Source: Sphingomonas sp. PP-F2F-G114-C0414 (GTDB taxonomy: Bacteria; Pseudomonadota; Alphaproteobacteria; Sphingomonadales; Sphingomonadaceae). Taken from it: DNA of 64,000 nt. Below, piece by piece: positions 37,086 through 45,303 of the stretch (position 1 is its first letter; the number at the start of each line of letters is the position of its first letter). Where the stretch lies: the NCBI RefSeq assembly GCF_003688595.1, contig NZ_RCWT01000009.1, positions 620,001 through 684,000 on the forward strand, written 5' to 3'. The notes under the pieces were generated by a model. That model did no database searches, was not told where the DNA came from, and saw nothing but the letters and a program-made list of their open reading frames with translations. The position numbers and the translations under genes are program-made.

Positions 37086-37382
37086 ATGAGGGGACTTATT
37101 CTAGGCCGATCGCGTCGACGGATCGTCAAGGATTTCGTTGCGGCACGGGCCACGTCGGCTGATCGTGCGATCCCCTATGTCGCGAACGACGCGCGGATAT
37201 TTCGCCAACTTCGAGTCTATGGCGCGATCGTCGACGACGGGGCCGGGCGTTACCATCTCGACGCCCGCAAACTTGGCGCATTTCGCGCGTCGGTACGACT
37301 TCGAGCCGCAGCGATCGTCGGGGTATCGGGCGTCGCTGCAAGCGTTGCGGCGGCGGCGACGGTCTTCGCGCTTGCCGAATAA
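37086..37382 (+). CDS. Small tail-anchored membrane protein, first of tandem pair
   Basis: A 98-residue protein with a basic N-terminus (MRGLILGRSRRR), a soluble segment containing ARIFRQLRVYGAIVDDGAGRYHLD in two parts, and one C-terminal hydrophobic helix (about residues 74-97). The soluble part looks like a small winged-helix-type fold. The next gene encodes a protein with the same plan and matching residues. The ATG at 37086 was preferred over 37059. No family known. Confidence 0.6.
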   Translation: MRGLILGRSRRRIVKDFVAARATSADRAIPYVANDARIFRQLRVYGAIVDDGAGRYHLDARKLGAFRASVRLRAAAIVGVSGVAASVAAAATVFALAE

Positions 37383-37413
37383 GCTCTCGCCGGTAAATCT
37401 GACTCCATCCGGC

Positions 37414-37713
37414 ATGCCGATGGCGTTGCGACCGCATCGGATCCGCGGAGTCATCCCGGGGCTGTTTCTGGCGCGACACGCGATCGGACCCGACGATGCG
37501 ATCGCCTTCCTACCGCGTGATGCCTGGGAGCAGGCGGCTTTCGATCGGCTGCGCGCCAACGGCATCGTCCGCGAAACCGCACCAGGCCGCTTTTACTTCG
37601 ATCTCGACGCGCATTATGCTGCGATCGAGCGACGCCGACGTCTCGCCGTGCCGATCGCCATCATCGTCTCGGTGCTGATTGCCTGGATCGCCACGCGGTT
37701 TTTCCGCGGTTGA
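37414..37713 (+). CDS. Small tail-anchored membrane protein, second of tandem pair
   Basis: A 99-residue protein (97 if the ATG at 37420 is used) with a soluble segment containing FDRLRANGIVRETAPGRFYF and a C-terminal membrane helix (AVPIAIIVSVLIAWIATRFF). It aligns with the preceding protein over LR..G.IV....GR.Y.D followed by a basic stretch and the helix, so the pair probably arose by duplication. Its stop is immediately next to that of the convergent gene. The start has no strong ribosome-binding site. Function unknown. Confidence 0.6.
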   Translation: MPMALRPHRIRGVIPGLFLARHAIGPDDAIAFLPRDAWEQAAFDRLRANGIVRETAPGRFYFDLDAHYAAIERRRRLAVPIAIIVSVLIAWIATRFFRG

Positions 37714-38871
37714 TCACCCGACCGTGAAGGTCAGCCCCGCCTTCGCCACCAGCCGGTCGCGCAACTTCGCCCCCATCAGCGCACCCGGTGTCCAGATCCC
37801 GCCATCGCCCTCCACGTCCTGGACGAGGCACAGCGCCGCCTCGGCGATCATCTTGCTGGTCGAGCCATAGCCGGGATCACGGTCGCCGGTGACGACCGCG
37901 TCGATCCGCTCGCCGTCGGGCATGATGCCTGCGAACAGAAGGTCGTAATGGCCGGCGTCGCGCTCCTCCTTCGACGGGCCTTCGCCGGGTTTCGGCCCCT
38001 TGTCGCCCGAGAACGGATTGAACTTGGCGATCGCTTCGGCCGCTACCTTGCCGAGATCGCCGAGGCCGGCGACCATCATCTCGTCATAGACGAAGTCCGC
38101 GCCATAGGCCTCGCCGAGCAGGAAGTTCGTGCGGTGGACGTTCTTGGTGTTGATCGGCGCCATCACGAACGGTGCGACCCAGGCCGAGAGGGTCGTATCG
38201 TATTCGGGGAGCAACCCGGTCGGCTGGTGCGGTCCGCTGAAGCCCGGCGTCAGCGCGAACGGGCTGGTCAGCAGCTTGACGATGCCGGGATCGCGCGCGG
38301 CGGCAGCCAGCGTCGCCTTGAGGCTGGCCGCGGTGCCGCCCGAGAACGTGCCCTGCATTTTCCGCACGCGGCCTTTCACGCGCGGTGCTGGGGCGCCGTA
38401 TTTGGCCTTTGCCGCCTCCTGCAACGTCAGCACGCCGAGATCGAATGGGATCGAGTCGAAGCCGCAGGAGAACACGATGCGCGCACCGGTCCGCGTCGCT
38501 TCGCCTTCGTGCGCGTCGATCATGTGGCGCATCCAGGCTGGCTCGCCGCACAGATCGACGTAACCGGTGCCGGTCGCGGCGCAAGCGGCGAGGAGGTTGG
38601 AACCGTAGAGCTGGTACGGTCCGACCGTGGAAATGACGACGGTGGCGCGTTCGGCCATGGCGCGGAGGCTGGCGGGATCGTCGGAGTCGGCGGTGATTAG
38701 CGATATGTCGGCAGGCGCTCCGATCAGGTCGCGGACCTCTTGCAGCTTCGCGAGCGATCGCCCCGCCATCGCCCACCTAACGCCCGTGGGATAAGTCTGG
38801 ACGAGATACTCCGCCACGAGCCGGCCGGTGAACCCGGTCGCGCCGTAGATGACGATGTCGAAGTCGCGCAT
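37714..38871 (-). CDS. Saccharopine dehydrogenase-like / trans-acting enoyl reductase family protein
   Basis: A 385-residue oxidoreductase with an N-terminal Rossmann fold: FDIVIYGATGFTGRLVAEYL at residues 3-22 is the NAD(P)-binding loop, then WAMAGRSLAKLQ and STVGPYQLYG. The middle CGFDSIPFDLGV and the length match the family that includes mycobacterial trans-acting enoyl reductase and eukaryotic saccharopine dehydrogenase-like oxidoreductase. The true substrate is unknown. The ATG at 38871 has AGGAG six bases before it; ATG codons at 38877 and 38910 are less well placed. Confidence 0.82.
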   Translation of the reverse strand: MRDFDIVIYGATGFTGRLVAEYLVQTYPTGVRWAMAGRSLAKLQEVRDLIGAPADISLITADSDDPASLRAMAERATVVISTVGPYQLYGSNLLAACAATGTGYVDLCGEPAWMRHMIDAHEGEATRTGARIVFSCGFDSIPFDLGVLTLQEAAKAKYGAPAPRVKGRVRKMQGTFSGGTAASLKATLAAAARDPGIVKLLTSPFALTPGFSGPHQPTGLLPEYDTTLSAWVAPFVMAPINTKNVHRTNFLLGEAYGADFVYDEMMVAGLGDLGKVAAEAIAKFNPFSGDKGPKPGEGPSKEERDAGHYDLLFAGIMPDGERIDAVVTGDRDPGYGSTSKMIAEAALCLVQDVEGDGGIWTPGALMGAKLRDRLVAKAGLTFTVG

Positions 38872-38979
38872 ATCCATCTCCTGTTTTGCCGAGTTTGCGC
38901 GCGCAGTCATGGCATCGCAAGTGAAACGCCGTCGTCGGGGTGGCTCGCCAAGGCCGCGACGATCTGCGAGGATCGCCCG

Positions 38980-39318
38980 ATGGCATCCGATCCCAAGACC
39001 GTCGCGTTCATCGTCGATCAGCTCGCTGCGGCGGGGGAGGTCTCCGCAAAGCCGATGTTCGGCGAATACGGCGTCTATTGCGACGGCAAAATGGTCGCGC
39101 TGATCTGCGACGACCAGCTGTTCGTGAAGCCGACCCCGGGTGGCCGCGCGTTCGCAGGGGCGATCGACGAAGCGTCGCCGTATCCGGGGGCGAAACCGTG
39201 CCTGCTGGTCGATGCCGATCGCTGGGACGACGCCGACTGGCTGGCCGAACTCGTCCGTATCTCGACCGCGGAACTGCCGATGCCGAAACCGAAGAAGTCC
39301 AAGCTCAAGAAGGTCTAG
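38980..39318 (+). CDS. TfoX/Sxy N-terminal domain protein
   Basis: A 112-residue protein made of a single TfoX N-terminal domain: AKPMFGEYGVYCDGKMVALI is the family signature, followed by LFVKPTPGGRAFAG. Full TfoX/Sxy activates competence genes in gammaproteobacteria, but single-domain alphaproteobacterial relatives are of unknown role. The C-terminus is basic (KPKKSKLKKV). Its TAG overlaps the TAG of the convergent ABC transporter by four bases (CTAG). Confidence 0.85.
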   Translation: MASDPKTVAFIVDQLAAAGEVSAKPMFGEYGVYCDGKMVALICDDQLFVKPTPGGRAFAGAIDEASPYPGAKPCLLVDADRWDDADWLAELVRISTAELPMPKPKKSKLKKV

Positions 39319-41090
39319 GCGGCCTCGTTGAACTGCAGGCTGGCGAGCCGCGCGTAGAGCCCGCTGTTGGTCATTAGCGACGCGTGCGAGCCTTCCTCGA
39401 CGATCTGACCATCGCTCATCACGATGATCCGCTCCGCCGCGCGTACGGTCGCTAGGCGGTGCGCGATGACCAGTGTGGTACGGTTCGCCATGAGCCGCTC
39501 TAGCGCTTCCTGCACGAGCCGCTCGCTTTCGGCATCGAGCGCACTGGTGGCCTCGTCGAGCAGCAGGATCGGCGCGTCGCGGAGCAGCGCGCGGGCGATC
39601 GTAACGCGCTGGCGCTGGCCGCCCGACAGCCGTGCGCCGCCTTCGCCGAGGAACGTGTCGAGGCCTTCGGGCAGCTTGCGCAGGAATTCGGCGGCGTTGG
39701 CGGCTTCGGCGGCGGCCCAGAGCTGGTCGTCGGTCGCGGACCAGTCGCCGTAGCGGAGGTTGTCGCGGGCCGAGGCGCCGAAGATGATCGTTTCCTGTGG
39801 GACCATTGCGATCCGTGCGCGGACTTCCGCCGGGTCGGCCTCGCGGAGGTCGATGCCGTCGAGCGTCACGCGGCCGGCGTCGGGGTCGTAGAAGCGCTGG
39901 ACCAGCTGGAAGAGGGTCGTCTTGCCCGCGCCCGAGGGGCCGACGACGGCGACCGTCTCGCCGGGCTTCACGTCGAGCGAGAAGCCGTTGAGCGCGGCGA
40001 CGTCGCGGCGCGTCGGGTAGTGGAACTGCACGCCTTCGAACGCGAGCGCGCCGCGTGGCGGTTGGGGCAGGGCGACCGGGTTAATGGGCGCGGCAATCTC
40101 GGGCTTTTCGCGCAGGAGTTCGGACAGGCGTCCGGCTGCTCCGGCGCCGCGCAATAGGTCGCCATAGACCTCGGTCAACGCGCCGAACGCGCCTGCGACG
40201 ATGCCTCCGGTCAGGACGAACGCGGCGATCGCGCCACCGCTGATGCGGCCGGCGGCTACGTCGATCGCACCTTCCCACAGGACCAATGTGATCGATCCGA
40301 AGACGAGGCCGATGACGATTGCCGTCATCACCGCGCGGAGCATGATCCGGGCGCGAGCCGCAGCAAACGTCGCGCCGACCGCGTACGCGAACCGCGCGGC
40401 CTCGCGGTCTTCCTGGCCGAATGCCTGCACGACCTTCATCGCGCCGAGCGTTTCGGTGGCGATCGAGCCGACGTCGGCGACGCGGTCCTGCGACGTGCGC
40501 GAGTAGTTGCGGACGCGCTTGCCGAGCAAGGCGATCGGCAGGATGATCAGCGGGATGCCGATCATCAGCATGCCCGCGAGTTTCGGCGAGATCGCGAACA
40601 GGTAGATCAGCCCACCGATGCCGGTGAAGGTGTTGCGGAGTGCGATCGATACCGTGCTGCCGACGACCTGTTCGATCAGCGCCGTATCCGATGTCAGGCG
40701 CGAGGCGATCTCGGACGGGCGGTTCTCCTCGAAGAAGCGCGGCGTCAGGCGGAGGAGGTGGCGCTGCACGTTGGTGCGGATGTCCGCGACGACGCGCTCG
40801 CCTAGCCACGAGACGTAATAGAAGCGCACCGCGGTCGCGAGCGCGAGTACCACGACGATCATCAACAAATAGTGGAACGAGTTGGCGACCGACCCGCCCG
40901 CGCCGGGGCCGAAGCCCCGGTCGATGACGCGCTTGAACCCGTACGGAATGCCGATCGTCGCCGCCGAGGTCATCATCAGCGCGAGGCCGGCGAACGCGAT
41001 CTGGCGAGGATATTGGGAGGCGTGACGCCACACCATCGCGAGATCGCCGATCCGGCGGGACGTCTTCTCTTCGGGTATCGGCTTGGCCAT
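39315..41090 (-). CDS. ABC transporter, fused permease and ATPase (exporter type)
   Basis: A 591-residue half-transporter of the MsbA/LmrA type that should work as a homodimer in the inner membrane. Six hydrophobic helices fill residues about 30-320. The ATPase domain has Walker A GPSGAGKTT near 384, the signature LSGGQRQR near 489, Walker B ILLLDEATSALD near 509 and the switch histidine in VIAHRLAT. Candidate substrates are lipids or drugs; no accessory gene narrows this. Confidence 0.92.
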   Translation of the reverse strand: MAKPIPEEKTSRRIGDLAMVWRHASQYPRQIAFAGLALMMTSAATIGIPYGFKRVIDRGFGPGAGGSVANSFHYLLMIVVVLALATAVRFYYVSWLGERVVADIRTNVQRHLLRLTPRFFEENRPSEIASRLTSDTALIEQVVGSTVSIALRNTFTGIGGLIYLFAISPKLAGMLMIGIPLIILPIALLGKRVRNYSRTSQDRVADVGSIATETLGAMKVVQAFGQEDREAARFAYAVGATFAAARARIMLRAVMTAIVIGLVFGSITLVLWEGAIDVAAGRISGGAIAAFVLTGGIVAGAFGALTEVYGDLLRGAGAAGRLSELLREKPEIAAPINPVALPQPPRGALAFEGVQFHYPTRRDVAALNGFSLDVKPGETVAVVGPSGAGKTTLFQLVQRFYDPDAGRVTLDGIDLREADPAEVRARIAMVPQETIIFGASARDNLRYGDWSATDDQLWAAAEAANAAEFLRKLPEGLDTFLGEGGARLSGGQRQRVTIARALLRDAPILLLDEATSALDAESERLVQEALERLMANRTTLVIAHRLATVRAAERIIVMSDGQIVEEGSHASLMTNSGLYARLASLQFNEAA

Positions 41091-41252
41091 GCGCGGTGCC
41101 TAGCAGTGGCGGGGGTGGCGCTCAACGAGAACCGGGCGTCGCAGAGAGCGGTGATCCGGTCGCGCGGGACGGAGTGGCCGTCGATCGCGCGTTGCACTGC
41201 GGCAAAATTGCGTTACCACCGTGCAAAGCCCGATGAGGCGAGAGGATACCGC

Positions 41253-42485
41253 ATGCTCTACGATGCCTATGAATTCCAGCGTTCGATGATGGCCGGCGCC
41301 AGCAAGATGGCGAGCTTCGGCGCGGATATGCTGAACAATCCGGCAAACCCGTTCGCCTATTTGGGCGGCGGCACGGTGGTCGCATCGGCGCTTGAGGTGT
41401 TCGCACACGCGAATGCGACGCGAGGGAAGCCAGCGTTCGGGCTCGACACGACGACGATCGACGGTCGTGAGGTCGCGGTGCGCGAGGAGATCGTGCTGCG
41501 GAAGGACTTCGGGCAGCTGAAGCGCTTCGTGCGCGAGGGTGGGGAGGACGGTCCGAAGCTGCTGATCGTCGCGCCGATGTCGGGCCATTACGCGACCTTG
41601 CTGCGCGGGACGGTCGAGCGGATGCTGCCGTTCGCCGACGTCTACATCACCGACTGGCGCGACGCGCGCAGCGTGCCGCTGTCGGCAGGGCGGTTCGATC
41701 TCGACGATTACATCGATTATCTGATCGAATATCTGGAGACGATCGGCGCGAATGAGGGGCAGGGGGGCACGCACATGCTGGCCGTCTGCCAGCCCTCGGT
41801 CCCCTGCTACGCCGCCGTCGCATTGATGAGTGCGGACAAGAACCCGTGCCGTCCGAAGACGCTGACGATGATGGGCGGTCCCGTCGACACGCGCGAAGCC
41901 CCGACCGCGGTGAACACGCTGGCGACCGAGCGGCCGCATGCGTGGTTCGAGCAGAACGTGATCGCGACGGTGCCGGGCAATTATCCGGGTGCGGGGCGGA
42001 AGGTGTATCCTGGCTTCCTGCAACTCGCCGGATTCATGTCGATGAACCTGGGCAACCACATGGTCTCGCATTGGGAGATGTATAAGCATCTCGTCGAGGG
42101 CGACGGCGAGAGCGCGTCGCAGAGCCAGGATTTTTATGAGGAATACCGCTCGGTCTGCGACATGACCGCGGAATTCTATCTCCAGACGATCGACGTCGTG
42201 TTCCAAAACCATGCGCTGCCGCGTGGGATCATGACGCATCGGGGTCGGCTGGTCGATCCTGCGGCGATCACTGACATCGGCCTGCTCGCGGTCGAGGGTG
42301 AGCGCGACGATATCTCGGGGCTGGGCCAGACCAAGGCGGCGTTGACGCTGGCGACCGCGCTACCCGACGAGAAGAAGCGCTACCTCATGGCGGAGGGGGC
42401 CGGCCATTACGGCATCTTCAACGGCTCGCGCTGGCGGGAGAAGATCGCGCCGGTAGTGGAAGAGTTCATCACCGCGAACGGGTAA
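41253..42485 (+). CDS. phaZ: Intracellular polyhydroxyalkanoate depolymerase
   Basis: A 410-residue alpha/beta-hydrolase of the intracellular PHA depolymerase family, which releases hydroxybutyrate from storage granules. The N-terminus MLYDAYEFQRSM is typical, and the catalytic cysteine lies in VCQPSVP near residue 179, replacing the usual lipase-box serine. The end AEGAGHYGIFNGSRWR contains the catalytic-histidine region. The frame is open far upstream, but the ATG at 41253 fits the family. Thiolase and MaoC genes nearby on the other strand may contribute to the same acyl-CoA metabolism. Confidence 0.93.
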   Translation: MLYDAYEFQRSMMAGASKMASFGADMLNNPANPFAYLGGGTVVASALEVFAHANATRGKPAFGLDTTTIDGREVAVREEIVLRKDFGQLKRFVREGGEDGPKLLIVAPMSGHYATLLRGTVERMLPFADVYITDWRDARSVPLSAGRFDLDDYIDYLIEYLETIGANEGQGGTHMLAVCQPSVPCYAAVALMSADKNPCRPKTLTMMGGPVDTREAPTAVNTLATERPHAWFEQNVIATVPGNYPGAGRKVYPGFLQLAGFMSMNLGNHMVSHWEMYKHLVEGDGESASQSQDFYEEYRSVCDMTAEFYLQTIDVVFQNHALPRGIMTHRGRLVDPAAITDIGLLAVEGERDDISGLGQTKAALTLATALPDEKKRYLMAEGAGHYGIFNGSRWREKIAPVVEEFITANG

Positions 42486-42492
42486 GAAAAAA

Positions 42493-42515
42493 GGGCAGCC
42501 CAGTACGGGCTGCCC
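42493..42515 (-). terminator. Terminator of the PPOX gene, possibly bidirectional
   Basis: GGGCAGCCC and GGGCTGCCC (42493-42501, 42507-42515) form a 9-bp stem with a 5-base loop. Read leftwards it ends in TTTTTT, so it fits termination of the gene ending at 42525. It also lies just after the phaZ stop, but has only AAAAT on that side. Confidence 0.85.
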
Positions 42516-42524
42516 AAAATCGGC

Positions 42525-43007
42525 TCAGGCGATCGAGTTGACCACTGCGTGGCTGCTCGACTCGTCCGAACGGATCGTGCCGCCAAACAGCATCTTGAGG
42601 CGGCCGCCGACCGAGATATCGGTTTCCCAAAGCTCGGCGCTGTCGATGTCGAAGCGCAGGAGCGTCAGGTTGGGGTCTTCCTTGCCGCCCGGAAACCATG
42701 CCTCGACCTGGTTGTTCCAGAGCTTGTCGATCTGCGTGCGGTCGTTCGACGTCGAGACGTCGCCCGCCATGCACGCGAAGAAATCATGGCCCTTGCCGAC
42801 GAACTGCGCCATCGCCGCGCCACCCTTGGCGATGCGGTTGTCGCGGCCGGCGAAGAAGAACAGCGTGTTGGGCTGATCGTCGTCGATCTGCGCGGTCATC
42901 GGCTCGGAATGCTCGCCGTCATTGAGGCCGATCATCACGAACGGGCTGGCCTTCAGCTTGTCGATGAACTTCGCTGCGACTTCCTGCGGGGTATCCTTGT
43001 CGGCCAT
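42525..43007 (-). CDS. Pyridoxamine 5'-phosphate oxidase-related general stress protein
   Basis: A 160-residue flavin-binding split-barrel protein of the general stress protein 26 type. Features: FVMIGLNDGEHSEPMTAQID near residue 22, TLFFFAGRDNRIAKG near 47, and WFPGGKEDPNLTLLRF near 104. It probably binds FMN but is not the vitamin B6 biosynthetic enzyme. The ATG at 43007 was preferred because AGGAG lies seven bases upstream; another ATG six bases earlier is too close to it. Confidence 0.88.
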   Translation of the reverse strand: MADKDTPQEVAAKFIDKLKASPFVMIGLNDGEHSEPMTAQIDDDQPNTLFFFAGRDNRIAKGGAAMAQFVGKGHDFFACMAGDVSTSNDRTQIDKLWNNQVEAWFPGGKEDPNLTLLRFDIDSAELWETDISVGGRLKMLFGGTIRSDESSSHAVVNSIA

Positions 43008-43172
43008 CGTCATTCTCCTATTGGCTTGGATTGCCACTGAGAACGGGCGGGGCGGAGGTTGGTTGCGCGGGGGCGGCCGGATCGGCGTATGCGATGCTGC
43101 TTGGTGAAAGCGCATGCGACGCGTCACGGTGGCGGCGGCAGCAGTTCTGCTGTCGACCAGAAAGGATCGAGA

Positions 43173-43265
43173 ATGTCTCTCACCGATCTGTGTCTGATAC
43201 TAGGCGTGCTCTTCGCCTTTGCGACCTTGGTCGTGAAGATCATCGAAGTGGCACGTCGAGGATAA
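43173..43265 (+). CDS. 30-residue hydrophobic peptide, toxin-like
   Basis: A short frame with a good AAAGGA ribosome-binding site seven bases before its ATG. The peptide starts MSLTDLCLILGVLFAFATLV and ends with a charged IIEVARRG, so it forms one membrane helix with a short basic end. This is the layout of type I toxins and of the holin-like toxin peptides annotated in Firmicutes. It is followed by two hairpins with identical loops and by a partial copy of its own start region (43343-43376). A toxin role is inferred, not shown. Confidence 0.55.
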   Translation: MSLTDLCLILGVLFAFATLVVKIIEVARRG

Positions 43266-43275
43266 GCACACGGGC

Positions 43276-43301
43276 GGGGTTTGGCCTGCAAGCCAAGCCC
43301 C
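43276..43301. repeat. Hairpin 1 with CTGCAA loop
   Basis: GGGGTTTGGC pairs with GCCAAGCCCC (one G-U pair) around the loop CTGCAA, ten bases after the stop of the 30-residue peptide. Confidence 0.75.
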
Positions 43302-43311
43302 AAACGTATTA

Positions 43312-43341
43312 GAGCCCCGACCGCTGCAACGGTCGAGGCTC
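43312..43341. repeat. Hairpin 2 with CTGCAA loop
   Basis: GAGCCCCGACCG pairs with CGGTCGAGGCTC with a single mismatch around the same CTGCAA loop. It has no T run next to it. Confidence 0.75.
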
Positions 43342-43342
43342 C

Positions 43343-43376
43343 CAGAAAGGCGAGAATGTCCTTCGCCGAACTCTAA
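43343..43376 (+). other. Partial copy of the peptide gene's start
   Basis: CAGAAAGG-CGAGAATGTCC closely repeats the ribosome-binding site and first codons of the 43173 gene, but the frame ends after six codons (MSFAEL). It may be a decayed duplicate or a regulatory decoy. Confidence 0.45.
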
Positions 43377-43404
43377 ATATCCCTTTGCCGGATACCTTGC
43401 AAGG

Positions 43405-44583
43405 TCACAGCACTTCGAACAACCCGGCTGCGCCCATGCCGCCGCCGACGCACATCGTGACGACGACATACTTCGCACCGCGACGCTTGCCTTCGATCAG
43501 CGCGTGGCCGGTCGCGCGGGCGCCGGTCATGCCGTAGGGGTGGCCGATCGAGATCGCACCGCCGCTGACGTTGAGCAGTTCGTCGGGGATGCCGAGATGG
43601 TCGCGGCAATACAGGACCTGCACCGCGAACGCCTCGTTCAGCTCCCACAGGCCGATATCGTCCATCTTGAGGCCGAAGCGCTTGAGCAGCTTGGGGATCG
43701 CCACGACCGGGCCGATGCCCATTTCGTCGGGCTCGGTGCCGCCGACCGCCATGCCGACATAGCGACCGAGCGGCTGGAGACCGCGCTGCGAGGCGATCTT
43801 CTCTTCCATCAGCACCGAGGAGGACGAGCCGTCCGACAATTGCGACGCGTTGCCGGCAGTGATCGTGAAGTCGGGGCCCATCACCGGCTTGAGCGACTGG
43901 AGCCCTTCCAACGTCGTGTCGGCGCGGTTGCCCTCGTCCTTGGTGATCGTCACGTCCTTGTACGTGACTTCCTTGGTCGCCTTGTCGACGATCGCCATGT
44001 TGGCGTCGACGGGGATGATCTCGGCGTCGAAATAGCCCGCGGCCTGCGCGGCGGCGGTGCGCTGCTGCGATTGGAGCGCGTAGGCGTCCATTGCGTCGCG
44101 GCTGATGCCGTAGCGCTTGGCGACGACCTCGGCGGTCTGCAGCATCGGCATGTAGACGTCCTTGTGCATCGCGATCAGCTGGGGATCGGGCGCGACGCGC
44201 ATCTGCGGGGTCTGGACGAGGCTGATGCTCTCGACGCCGCCGCCGATCGTGATGTCCATGTTGTCGGTGATGATCTGCTTGGCCGCGGTGGCGATCGCCA
44301 TGAGGCCGGACGCGCACTGGCGATCGACCGACATACCCGAAACGGTGACGGGGAGACCGGCGCGCAGCAGCGAGGTGCGGGCGATGTTGCCGGCTTGGTG
44401 ACCCTGCTGGAGGGCGCAGCCGAAGACTACATCGTCAACTTCGGCGCCGTCGATGCCGGCGCGCTCGACCGCGGCCTTGATCGAATGCGAGGCGAGCGTG
44501 GGGGCGGGGGTGTTGTTGAAGCCGCCGCGATAGGCGCGGCCGATGGGGGTGCGGGCGGTGGAGACGATGACGGCTGAACGCAT
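43405..44583 (-). CDS. Acetyl-CoA C-acyltransferase (thiolase)
   Basis: A 392-residue thiolase acting on acyl-CoA in the cytosol, either cleaving 3-ketoacyl-CoA in beta-oxidation or condensing acetyl-CoA. The nucleophilic cysteine is residue 90 in SVDRQCASG. The histidine motif [16 protein letters not shown] is near residue 343 and the second cysteine lies in [14 protein letters not shown] at the end; NEAFAVQ is also present. The ATG at 44583 gives the normal start; the open frame upstream runs into repeat copy 4. FadA-type and biosynthetic roles cannot be separated from sequence. Confidence 0.92.
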   Translation of the reverse strand: MRSAVIVSTARTPIGRAYRGGFNNTPAPTLASHSIKAAVERAGIDGAEVDDVVFGCALQQGHQAGNIARTSLLRAGLPVTVSGMSVDRQCASGLMAIATAAKQIITDNMDITIGGGVESISLVQTPQMRVAPDPQLIAMHKDVYMPMLQTAEVVAKRYGISRDAMDAYALQSQQRTAAAQAAGYFDAEIIPVDANMAIVDKATKEVTYKDVTITKDEGNRADTTLEGLQSLKPVMGPDFTITAGNASQLSDGSSSSVLMEEKIASQRGLQPLGRYVGMAVGGTEPDEMGIGPVVAIPKLLKRFGLKMDDIGLWELNEAFAVQVLYCRDHLGIPDELLNVSGGAISIGHPYGMTGARATGHALIEGKRRGAKYVVVTMCVGGGMGAAGLFEVL

Positions 44584-44599
44584 GAGTATATCCTTATCT

Positions 44600-44708
44600 G
44601 CTCCCTTCCCGCTTGCGGGAGGGGTTGGGGGAGGGGGTGGCCAGAGCGGCCGGCGCAATTGCGGCTATCTCGGACCCTCCCCTGACCCCTCCCGCAAGCG
44701 GGAGGGGA
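44600..44708. repeat. GC-rich inverted repeat, copy 4 (MaoC-thiolase junction)
   Basis: Arms at 44600-44638 and 44675-44708 between two leftward genes. It lies in the non-coding gap after the MaoC gene. Confidence 0.88.
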
Positions 44709-44714
44709 ATTAGT

Positions 44715-45173
44715 TTAGACGAAGATCTGGCTGATCCATTCGGCGATCAGGGCGGGCTTTTCCTGGCCTTCGATCTCGACCGAGAAGGCGTTGGCCTGCT
44801 GCCACTGGCCGGGTCGCTTTTCGTCGAACGAGAGCAGCTTGAAGCGGCCGCGTACCTTCGAGCCCGAGCGGACCGGCGTCAGGAAGCGGACCGAATTGCC
44901 GCCGTAATTGACGCCCATCTTCGCGCCTTCGATGGTCGGCGCATCGGGGACCTTCGACGACAGCAGCGGCATCAGCGAGAGCGTCAGGAAACCATGTGCG
45001 ATCGTGCCGCCGAACGGGGTCTGCGCCGCGCGTGCGGGATCGATGTGGATGAACTGGTGGTCGCCGGTCGCATCGGCGAACTTGTCGATCATGGCTTGCG
45101 TCACCTCGACCCAGTCGGAAACCGTCTCGGTGCCGATGCGGGCCTGCATTTCGGCAGTGGTGATCGTGGCCAC
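44715..45173 (-). CDS. MaoC family dehydratase
   Basis: A 152-residue hot-dog fold protein of the MaoC/NodN hydratase family. The catalytic Asp and His lie in HIDPARAAQTPFGGTIAHG (near residue 43-61). Such enzymes hydrate enoyl-CoA to (R)-3-hydroxyacyl-CoA, a possible PHA precursor, which fits the nearby thiolase and PHA depolymerase. The ATG at 45173 overlooks a 130-base gap to the next gene. The exact substrate is unknown. Confidence 0.88.
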   Translation of the reverse strand: MATITTAEMQARIGTETVSDWVEVTQAMIDKFADATGDHQFIHIDPARAAQTPFGGTIAHGFLTLSLMPLLSSKVPDAPTIEGAKMGVNYGGNSVRFLTPVRSGSKVRGRFKLLSFDEKRPGQWQQANAFSVEIEGQEKPALIAEWISQIFV

Positions 45174-45303
45174 GGCATTCCCCTTATGGTTGGCGCTGAA
45201 CGCTGGGCGTCTCTAGGCATGTCGGTAAGGCTCCTGCAAGCCTCGACCAACCTAAAAGAGGAAAAACCCGTATTCGCTCAGGCGGAAGCGCGAACCCGAT
45301 GTT

